From Bacteroidales bacterium UBA5342 (GTDB taxonomy: Bacteria > Bacteroidota > Bacteroidia > Bacteroidales > UBA5342), in the NCBI GenBank assembly GCA_002408065.1, contig DHQI01000021.1, forward strand, positions 1 to 17,302: a DNA stretch of 17,302 nucleotides, written 5' to 3'. Positions 7,577 to 14,178 of this stretch are shown piece by piece. Both the position numbers and the translations under genes were made by a program. The notes under the pieces were generated by a model that saw only the letters and a list, made by a program, of their open reading frames with translations, was not told the DNA's origin and searched no databases. Within the stretch, counting starts at the first letter, position 1; each line of letters begins with the position of its first letter.

Positions 7577-9187
7577 ATGAAATCAAGTAACAACATAATG
7601 AAACGAGTTTACCTTCTTTTAACTTTTATAGGTGTCAGCCTTACAACTTTAAGTGCTCAGGCCATACTTGTTTATGCTACAGAGATCAAGCAGAAGATAG
7701 ATATGATGGGTGGCGATATGGAGCGTAGCTCAAAAGCCGTTCAGAATATCCCTAATACCGATGAGGTTATTCAATGGGGATTTGGAGATATTAATTTTAA
7801 CTACTGCCGCGTCGATTTTGATAAAAATCAGGAGCTGACTGAAGGGGTGAAGAATTGGGCTTTTTATGACAAACAAGTGGCGACGATGAAGCAGATAAAA
7901 GCTATTAACCCAGATATTAAGTTTTATGCCACTATGCGTTCTGATTATTATGGCTATAATGGTAAAAATAATATGCCTGATTGGATTGTGAATTTTGATA
8001 CTAAAGTCGTAGATACTGATAAATATGCCATTTTTTTAGCTGATTACCTTGAATACATGCACAATGAGGGGATCACGATACATACTTTAGCCACAGCAAA
8101 AGAATGGGGAGGTTTTATTAAAGCATCTCATTCGCGCGATATTATTATGAAATTGCAAGAAGAGTGTGATGACCGTAATGTCCCTATGCCTGAAATGAAT
8201 GATCCTAACTCTTGGAGTATGGCAGCAGGTCTCAGTTTTATGAAATCGGTAGAAAGCCTGGGTACAACAGACTTGTATGCCGGATTTTCAAGTCACGAAT
8301 ATGCTTCTAATGATACACCGGAAGAAGATTGGCCTGAATTGGTAGCACAAGCAGCATCTATGGGTAAAAAAGTATACCAGGATGAGTCTTTAGCAGGTGC
8401 TAGTGCGGATGGGACAGTACCAGTATATAGCTATGCACGCCGTTCTATTCTATACCAATCGGGGCTGTGTGGCGAGATTTTCTTTGAGATATGGAGCCGT
8501 GGTAATAATAATGAAATACGTAATATTTATTGGAAAAATAACGGAACAGCTTACAAGCTTAATGGCTACTATATGATGGAGCATTTCGCTAATAATGCTG
8601 CAGATAGTTACTATATAAAAACTGATAAACAAAACGTAATAGATGGAGGATTCTCAGCTAAACTGTATGGTGGGATAACTACAATGGCTTTTCGCAAAGG
8701 GAAAGTGGTTACGCTGTGGGTGATGAACCATACATCTACAGAACAAAGTACAGTGGACTACCCAGAAATGTCGATTAAAGTGAATAGCCCTATTGCTAGT
8801 AATGTGCAACGGAGATATTGGCATAAAGATGTGGGCATAGAGGGACCTGTAGATATGATTGTGCCAACATCGTCCTATGAGTTTAAAGCAGAAATAAAGG
8901 AAAGTAGTATTAATGCTTTTACCTTTTATGTAAATGACAATGTATTATCTATTGATGAAAATGAGGAGGACAATCGGATGTTTATTGATACTGTTGTTAA
9001 AAATGAATTACTGTCTGAACAAAATATACAATCTTATCATATCATTAATTTGAACGGGGCAGTTTTGAAATCTGGAAACGAATACACAACAAGTATTGAT
9101 GTGTCAAACCTGCCTAATGGTATTTACATCATTCAGGGCTATACCTCAGAACAAAAGATGTTTACACAAAAGTTTATCAAACAATAG
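7577..9187 (+). CDS. Clan GH-A (GH30-like) glycosidase with T9SS-like tail, paralog B
   Basis: Tandem paralog of the preceding gene, with the same order: signal peptide (ending near SAQA), TIM-barrel with IDMMGGDMERS near the start, beta-sandwich, then a T9SS-like sorting tail. Candidate catalytic residues, by analogy, are E176 in TAKEWG and E270 in YQDES. The protein has 536 residues against 549 in paralog A. The difference is a loop 12 residues shorter after RSDYYGY and one missing Val codon in ENEE(V)DN. The tail likewise lacks YPNP (FIDTVVKNELL). The gap to the upstream stop is 24 bases and the next gene starts 16 bases after its stop, so it sits mid-operon. The conserved tail and core with an altered barrel loop point to a duplicated enzyme with shifted subsite specificity (inference). 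Substrate is unknown. Confidence 0.75.
   Translation: MKSSNNIMKRVYLLLTFIGVSLTTLSAQAILVYATEIKQKIDMMGGDMERSSKAVQNIPNTDEVIQWGFGDINFNYCRVDFDKNQELTEGVKNWAFYDKQVATMKQIKAINPDIKFYATMRSDYYGYNGKNNMPDWIVNFDTKVVDTDKYAIFLADYLEYMHNEGITIHTLATAKEWGGFIKASHSRDIIMKLQEECDDRNVPMPEMNDPNSWSMAAGLSFMKSVESLGTTDLYAGFSSHEYASNDTPEEDWPELVAQAASMGKKVYQDESLAGASADGTVPVYSYARRSILYQSGLCGEIFFEIWSRGNNNEIRNIYWKNNGTAYKLNGYYMMEHFANNAADSYYIKTDKQNVIDGGFSAKLYGGITTMAFRKGKVVTLWVMNHTSTEQSTVDYPEMSIKVNSPIASNVQRRYWHKDVGIEGPVDMIVPTSSYEFKAEIKESSINAFTFYVNDNVLSIDENEEDNRMFIDTVVKNELLSEQNIQSYHIINLNGAVLKSGNEYTTSIDVSNLPNGIYIIQGYTSEQKMFTQKFIKQ
7820..7920 (+). repeat. Near-identical 101-bp tract shared with paralog A
   Basis: Partner of 6146-6246. Only two substitutions separate the copies: GGAGCTGACT here against GGAGCTCACT, and GGGCTTTTT against GGGCATTTT. 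Confidence 0.8.
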
Positions 9188-9194
9188 ATAGAGT

Positions 9195-9200
9195 AAGGAG
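9195..9200 (+). promoter_or_regulatory. Possible ribosome binding site for the ThuA-fusion gene
   Basis: AAGGAG lies three bases before ATG 9204. It is the only clear purine-rich Shine-Dalgarno-like site I see ahead of any gene here. The spacing is shorter than ideal, and the alternative in-frame ATG at 9228 is too far away to use it. It supports 9204 as the start, with moderate weight. Confidence 0.35.
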
Positions 9201-9203
9201 ATA

Positions 9204-10796
9204 ATGAGATTCAAAAGTAAAGGGATAATGATCAGCTATAAGCAACGCGTTTTAAAGGCTTTGATTAGCTTTTTCTTTTTGGCACAAGTAGCCAGCTCTC
9301 AGCCAGCTCTTAAAGTGCTCAACTTTCAAGCCGACAATGGTTATCAGCACAAATCAAAGAGCGCTGGTAAGCGGATGATAGAAGGCTTGGGAGCGAAAAA
9401 CAATTGGGAGGTGATCAGTTCTTCTGACACATCTATTATTACATTTAATACGCTTCGTAATATTGACGTTTTAATTTTTAACAATAATTGTGGCAGTGGT
9501 GGTCGTATCTTTTCTGATGCGCAACAGTTGGCTTTGCAGAGTTTTGTTCGCAATGGTGGCGGTTTTGTGGCTATTCATTGTGCCGGTGCCATTTGGCACG
9601 AAGAGGGTGCTTTTCAAGATTGGTACGAAGGTCTGGTAGGGACGCGTTTGATCACCCACCCTAAGGTACAGCCTGCACTTATTCATGTTGAGGACCAAGA
9701 GCATATCAGTACAGGTCATTTACCCAAAGAGTGGCACGTGAGAGATGAGTATCATACCTTTACATATAGTCCTCGCAAGCATGTGAATGTCCTCATGTCA
9801 CTTGACGAAAGCACTTATGAAGGTGAACCTAAAATGGGTGGCGATCATCCCTTTGCTTGGTACCAATACTACGATGGTGGACGTTCTTTCTTCACTTCTT
9901 TGGGGCATACTTTTGAGACTTATGCTGATGAGGATTACCGCAAACTAGTAGAAGGAGGCATCATATGGGCTTCGGGTTATGATGAGCTAGCAGAATTGCC
10001 TATAGAGGAAGGCTTGTTACTCGACCTAAATGCGGACCAAGGCATAAGGCTAGAAGATGGAATGAGGGTGTCATCGTGGAAGAATAGTGTAAACAATACG
10101 ATCAAATCTTTTGACAAACAAGATAAAGGGCGCCAGGTAGCAGGAAGTGGTAGACCTCGCCTAAAGGCTAACGTACCGGCCCTAAATGGCCATAACTCAC
10201 TCGTTTTTCATCGTCAGGAATTAGTGAATCATAACGAAGATGCATTTGATCATCTAACGACAGGTAGTGGCTATACTTGGCTGGCGGTGATGAGTGCTTA
10301 TGAGCAGATAAAGGGAAAGCCGGGTGTCAATTCTTTTTTTGGTAATCTGCGTAATACCAATGTGGACAAAAAAGGACAATACGAAGGTTTTTGGGGTGGT
10401 TTGAGTGGAGATAATCGTCCTTGGTGTGGTGCTAGAAACGCCTTACATAAGGGACTTTGGAATGAGAATAGTCCGCACGTCATAGCTGATGAGGCTTTAC
10501 AGAAGAATAAATACTACCTCGTGATGGGACGCTTGGGAGCAGGACAAGATACAGTGCCAATAGAACTGTTCGTTAATTCAATAAAACCTGTAGCCAAAGC
10601 GCTATTTCCTGTAAATCCGGAGGCTAACCCTTCGAAATTGTTAATAGGACAAGAACGTGATGCGACCAATCATCCGGGCGCGGAATCCTTCGATGGTGAG
10701 ATTGCCCGTTTTATGATTTTTGAGCGTCCCTTAAGCAACGAAGAATTGGAACAGATGAGACTTCATCTAATGAGTATGTATAATATCAAAGAATAG
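9204..10796 (+). CDS. ThuA-domain protein fused to a concanavalin A-like (LamG-type) domain
   Basis: A two-domain exported protein of 530 residues. The N-terminus from either 9204 or 9228 gives a signal peptide ending near ASSQ. Residues about 36-260 match the ThuA (trehalose-utilisation, glutamine-amidotransferase-like) fold: KVLNFQADNGYQHKS, DVLIFNNNCG, RNGGGFVAIHCAGA with H125-C126, then DEYHTF and the closing GGIIWASGY. Residues about 275-530 resemble a LamG/concanavalin A-like sandwich: GLLLDLNADQG, a central GFWGGLSGDNRPW segment, then GEIARFMIFERPLSNEEL. ThuA proteins are linked to sugar oxidation or use but the chemistry is poorly defined. The lectin-like part may bind the glycan. It ends unit 2, 16 bases after GH30-like paralog B. 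A direct catalytic role is unproven. Confidence 0.85.
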   Translation: MRFKSKGIMISYKQRVLKALISFFFLAQVASSQPALKVLNFQADNGYQHKSKSAGKRMIEGLGAKNNWEVISSSDTSIITFNTLRNIDVLIFNNNCGSGGRIFSDAQQLALQSFVRNGGGFVAIHCAGAIWHEEGAFQDWYEGLVGTRLITHPKVQPALIHVEDQEHISTGHLPKEWHVRDEYHTFTYSPRKHVNVLMSLDESTYEGEPKMGGDHPFAWYQYYDGGRSFFTSLGHTFETYADEDYRKLVEGGIIWASGYDELAELPIEEGLLLDLNADQGIRLEDGMRVSSWKNSVNNTIKSFDKQDKGRQVAGSGRPRLKANVPALNGHNSLVFHRQELVNHNEDAFDHLTTGSGYTWLAVMSAYEQIKGKPGVNSFFGNLRNTNVDKKGQYEGFWGGLSGDNRPWCGARNALHKGLWNENSPHVIADEALQKNKYYLVMGRLGAGQDTVPIELFVNSIKPVAKALFPVNPEANPSKLLIGQERDATNHPGAESFDGEIARFMIFERPLSNEELEQMRLHLMSMYNIKE

Positions 10797-10860
10797 AGTA
10801 TGCATGTAAATTACGTATGAAAGATTATCATTGGAAGATAAGCGTGCTGGAACTAGTTAA

Positions 10861-11065
10861 TCCGCCTTTGAAAGTAGGCGTTAAGAAAATTGAAGAAATG
10901 GAACGTTAAGAAATTTTGGCTGTCTGAGGACGAAGGAGAGTTTCAAAATTTTAGTGAAATGGAGTCAATTTTTAGCATAGTTTCAACAGCGGCGGCGTTT
11001 TTGGTTACTTTTTGCGCTGTAGCAAAAAGTGACTGCAGGGTATGGGGCTGCATAAGCCCCAAACG
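10861..11065 (+). repeat. 205-bp direct repeat, right copy (holds hairpin copy 3)
   Basis: Right-hand copy of the repeat at 4196-4401, with the same two perfect hairpins: arms ACTTTTTGC/GCAAAAAGT at 11007-11030 and GGGGCT/AGCCCC at 11044-11060, then AAACG. The 310-base gap 10797-11107 holds only this element plus about 60 AT-rich bases before it. It ends 42 bases ahead of the GH116 paralog 2 start. An open frame of 73 codons crosses it but is broken in the left copy, so I do not call a gene. Confidence 0.9.
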
Positions 11066-11107
11066 AATAACATATATACAGCATAGAGGAAAAACAACAG
11101 CTATAAT

Positions 11108-13642
11108 ATGAAAACAAATTTTATAACACTACTACTAGCAATTACAAGTGTCATCACTGCTCAGAGCAACGATTGGCCAGTACTAAAAACCTACGATCAA
11201 GATCACCTTTCACGCATAGCCATGCCGGTAGGTGGTATCGGCACCGGAACTATTTCACTCAGCGGCTATGGCGCATTGATAGACTGGGAAGTGATGAGCC
11301 GTCCGGCCAAAGGCTATGCCCCTAAATACAATGGTGTAGCAGTCATCAACCGTGCCCCGTTTTTCTCTATCTGTTATCAGGAAGAAGGGCAAAAGGCGCA
11401 AGCCTTATTGATGGAAGGACCTGTGCCAGAGCGTTACGACGATGGATTTTATGGTTCAAGAGCGCCTAACCACGGTTTGCCCCGTTTTGCTGAGGTAAGT
11501 TTTCAGACGGCCTATCCTTTCGGTCAGGTGGTATTGCGCGACCAAGAGGTGCCCCTCGATATCACAGTAGGCGCTTTTAACCCTTTGATCCCTGGTAATA
11601 CTGACGATAGTAGTTTGCCAATGGCTGTTTTAAGCTATAAGGTGAAAAATACCAGTGATAAAGCCATCTCGATTTCATTGGCGGGTAACATCCCTAACTT
11701 TATTGGCAACGATGGCAAAGAAGGGAAAGCCTATAAGAATGTGAATACCTACAAAGAAGAGAATGGTTTGAAGGGGATTCATTTTACAGCAGGTCCTGAG
11801 GTGGACTCAGCAAGTATGCAGTGGGGCGATTTTAGTTTGACCACCGATGGTGAAGGTGAAATAAGTTACCGCACGTCATGGGTAGAAGGCGAATGGGGCA
11901 ATAGTACCTTGGAATTTTGGGATGATTATACTGACGATGGCATCTTAGTAGAGCGTTCTACAGAGCAAAAAAATAATATGGGCTCTCTTGCCCTTAAAAC
12001 TACTTTGGCTGCCGGCGAAGAAAAAGATATTCGCTTTTACATCACTTGGCGATTCCCAAACCGTGCCAACTGGAAAAATCAAGGTAATGTAGGCAACTAC
12101 TATAGCTGTTTGTATGCTGACTCTTGGGAGGTAGCTCAAAAAGAAGCAAAGCGCATCCCGGAATTAGAGAAAGAAACCAAAGCTTTTGTGGACGCTTTCG
12201 TACAAAGTGATTACCCTGAAATAGTAAAAGAAGCAGCCTTGTTTAACCTGGCACATTTCCGTACGCAATTATTGTTCAAGACGAGCTTTGGTTATTACCA
12301 CGGTTGGGAAGGCATAAAAGACCAGGATGGTAGTGGTTCTGGTACCTGTACGCACGTGTGGAACTACGAACAAACGATTCCTTTTCTCTTTGGCGATGTG
12401 GCGCAAAATATGCGTGAGGTGGAGTTTGCCTATGCCTTGGATGAGCGTGGTATGATGAACTACCGCATTCATTTACCTCTTAAGACCAAAGGAACGGAGT
12501 TTGCCCTAGGCGCTGCCGATGGTCAGATGGGCTGTATTATGAAATACTACCGCGAATGGCAACTCTCCGGCGATGATGACTTCCTGAAAGACAACTGGGA
12601 AAATGTGAAAAAAGCTTTGGAGTTTTGCTGGATTCCTAATGGTTGGGATCCGGATAAAGATGGTGTGATGGAAGGCTCTCAGCACAATACAATGGATGTG
12701 GAATACTACGGGCCAAACCCGCAGATGGGATTCTGGTACTTAGGAGCCTTACGGGCTACTGAAGAAATGGCCTGCTATTTAGGTGAGAAAGAGTTTGCAA
12801 AAACGTGCCGTTCACTTTATGACAATGGCTCGGCCTGGATGGATGAAAACCTTTTTAATGGTGAATACTACATTCAGGAAGTCGTACCACCGATGCACCT
12901 TGACAGTATTGCTGATGGCTTAATCCGTGTGAAGAAACGCTTGGTGGCTGATGACCCTCAATATCAGTTAGGCGAGGGCTGTTTGGTCGATCAACTGGTA
13001 GGTCAGGTAATGGCTCATATACTAGACTTGGGCTACTTGGCAAGTGAGGATAATATCCTTAAAACCAACGAGGCAATTTTAAAGTACAACTACCGCGAAA
13101 ACTTATTAAAGCATCCTAACTTTATGCGTTCGTATGCTTATAAAGATGAATCTGCTCTTTTAATGGCCGATTATCCCGGCGCACGACCAAAACAACCCTT
13201 CCCGTATTTTACCGAGGTAATGACGGGTTTTGAACATACCGCAGCTGTAGAAATGCTTTACGATGGTATGGAAGATATGGGACTAAGAACAATGCAGGAT
13301 GTGCGCGACCGCTACGATGGCCAGAAACGTAACCCTTTTAACGAAGCAGAATATGGCCACCACTATGCCCGCAGTATGATGGCCTGGGGTGCTGTGTTAG
13401 CCACTTCAGGGTTTCATTATTCAGGGGTGGAAAAAACGATGCGTTTTACTTCTAAACCCGGCACCTACTTTTGGAGTAACGGCCACAGTTGGGGAACTTG
13501 CAAGGTGAAAGAAAATGGTGCAGAACTTAGCGTGCTTTTTGGCCAATTGGAATTAAACACCTTTACTTTAGAAGGACTTGGAAGCAAGAAGATAAAAGGA
13601 AAAACCATTGCTCAAGGTGAAAGTATAAGCATAAAACTATAA
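11108..13642 (+). CDS. GH116-type glycosidase, paralog 2
   Basis: Second GH116-type enzyme, 844 residues, with a signal peptide ending near TAQS, so probably periplasmic. The order of parts is the same as paralog 1: N-terminal beta domain opening with PVGGIGTGTISL, helical barrel, and a C-terminal tail with TYFWSNGHSWGTC. By family comparison E421 in THVWNYEQ is the likely nucleophile and D530 in SQHNTMDVEYYGPNP the likely acid/base. It differs from paralog 1 ahead of the nucleophile (KDQDGSGSGTCTHVW against DDRGSCFGSCTHVW), and the region around residue 595-615 (VVPPMHLDSIADGL) is shorter. Those sites could alter specificity (inference). It appears to be a single-gene unit, separated from unit 2 by the 205-bp repeat and from unit 4 by a 535-base gap. 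Substrate is not readable from sequence. Confidence 0.88.
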   Translation: MKTNFITLLLAITSVITAQSNDWPVLKTYDQDHLSRIAMPVGGIGTGTISLSGYGALIDWEVMSRPAKGYAPKYNGVAVINRAPFFSICYQEEGQKAQALLMEGPVPERYDDGFYGSRAPNHGLPRFAEVSFQTAYPFGQVVLRDQEVPLDITVGAFNPLIPGNTDDSSLPMAVLSYKVKNTSDKAISISLAGNIPNFIGNDGKEGKAYKNVNTYKEENGLKGIHFTAGPEVDSASMQWGDFSLTTDGEGEISYRTSWVEGEWGNSTLEFWDDYTDDGILVERSTEQKNNMGSLALKTTLAAGEEKDIRFYITWRFPNRANWKNQGNVGNYYSCLYADSWEVAQKEAKRIPELEKETKAFVDAFVQSDYPEIVKEAALFNLAHFRTQLLFKTSFGYYHGWEGIKDQDGSGSGTCTHVWNYEQTIPFLFGDVAQNMREVEFAYALDERGMMNYRIHLPLKTKGTEFALGAADGQMGCIMKYYREWQLSGDDDFLKDNWENVKKALEFCWIPNGWDPDKDGVMEGSQHNTMDVEYYGPNPQMGFWYLGALRATEEMACYLGEKEFAKTCRSLYDNGSAWMDENLFNGEYYIQEVVPPMHLDSIADGLIRVKKRLVADDPQYQLGEGCLVDQLVGQVMAHILDLGYLASEDNILKTNEAILKYNYRENLLKHPNFMRSYAYKDESALLMADYPGARPKQPFPYFTEVMTGFEHTAAVEMLYDGMEDMGLRTMQDVRDRYDGQKRNPFNEAEYGHHYARSMMAWGAVLATSGFHYSGVEKTMRFTSKPGTYFWSNGHSWGTCKVKENGAELSVLFGQLELNTFTLEGLGSKKIKGKTIAQGESISIKL

Positions 13643-13798
13643 ATAGATGTAATATTTATAACAATAGCTTTTGCCCAATAGATGGTAAACTTAATATTTT
13701 CCGAAGTGCGGATGGTCATAGCAAAAGTTTCATCAATTGTGAGATTTGCTGATACAAGAATAACGCACTATGCACTGAGTTGTACCGAGCGTGGGGAT

Positions 13799-13905
13799 GC
13801 TGAATAGGCGGACGCTGTGGCGTAGGGTAGGGACGTTGGGTTGGCTTGTGCAGTTTTGCCCGTCCCGTGCGTTTTTTATTCAGCTTGTCCCGATAACTAT
13901 CGGGA
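13799..13905. repeat. Nested inverted repeats plus adjacent perfect hairpin
   Basis: Outer arms GCTGAATA (13799-13806) and TATTCAGC (13877-13884) are exact complements and enclose inner arms GGGACG (13830-13835) and CGTCCC (13861-13866). Right after comes TCCCGATA-AC-TATCGGGA (13888-13905), an 8-bp perfect stem. By my count 50 of the 80 bases 13791-13870 are G or C, well above the flanks. It could be a REP-like dispersed element, a terminator for GH116 paralog 2, or a structured RNA; it cannot be resolved here. Confidence 0.55.
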
Positions 13906-13985
13906 TTGAATACTTTTTCATCTAAGGAATTGCGAAGCATATCACGATTACAAATAAGATTAACAAGAATGAGTAAAAAGTATTG

Positions 13986-14020
13986 ACTGGGGGTATGGGG
14001 GTGTCAAACCCCCTAAACGA
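13986..14020 (+). repeat. Intergenic hairpin repeat, copy 4 (before unit 4)
   Basis: GGGGG (13997-14001) pairs with CCCCC (14009-14013), followed by TAAACGA. The lead-in ACTGGGGGTATGGGGG resembles copy 1 and copies 2-3, and the AGTAAAAAGT just upstream recalls the GCAAAAAGT arm of the 206-bp repeat. It lies about 160 bases before the start of the SGNH fusion gene. Confidence 0.6.
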
Positions 14021-14093
14021 AAGAATAATAGTTAATATCAACAAAAAAAAACAACAACAAGTGAAACATTCATGACAAAAGGTTTTGACACAT

Positions 14094-14124
14094 ACCTGTA
14101 CCGGACTTGATTCGGGAAGCAGGT
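14094..14124. repeat. Imperfect hairpin ACCTG...CAGGT
   Basis: Outer arms ACCTG (14094-14098) and CAGGT (14120-14124) enclose CCGGACTTGATTCGGG, which can pair imperfectly inside. Its form resembles the CCCGA...TCGGG hairpins scattered through many Bacteroidota genomes. No T-run follows, so an intrinsic terminator is not well supported. Confidence 0.4.
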
Positions 14125-14143
14125 GGTCGATAATATTCACTTT

Positions 14144-14164
14144 GCGTCTTAGCGTCTTAGCGTG
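14144..14164 (+). repeat. 8-base tandem repeat GCGTCTTA just upstream of unit 4
   Basis: Two full GCGTCTTA units and a partial third (GCGTG), preceded by CACTTTGCGTC-like sequence, end 14 bases before the next ATG. This type of short GCGTCTT tandem is a familiar dispersed repeat in Bacteroidota. Its closeness to the start codon means it would lie in the transcript leader. Confidence 0.55.
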
Positions 14165-14178
14165 AAATTTTTAAACAC

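Larger units (their letters stand above)
13643..14178. other. 535-base gene-free gap rich in repeats
   Basis: No convincing gene on either strand. From left to right it holds about 95 AT-rich bases, a GC-rich block with nested inverted repeats (13799-13884), a short perfect hairpin (13888-13905), hairpin-repeat copy 4 (13986-14020), an A-rich stretch, another imperfect hairpin (14094-14124) and an 8-base tandem repeat (14144-14164) close to the next start. The short frames on the minus strand (13716-13940 and 13922-14140) run through these repeats, have no family features, and look spurious. Confidence 0.7.

Noticed and set aside
10890..11111. 73-codon open frame crossing the right copy of the direct repeat
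   Set aside because: It begins with TTG, lies almost wholly in the repeat, and the left copy carries a one-base difference that stops the same frame after about 21 codons. It overlaps the GH116 paralog 2 start.
13716..14140. Two minus-strand open frames in the 535-base gap
   Set aside because: They run through inverted repeats and the hairpin repeat, have no signal peptide, domain or leader, and their predicted peptides look like translated repeat sequence.
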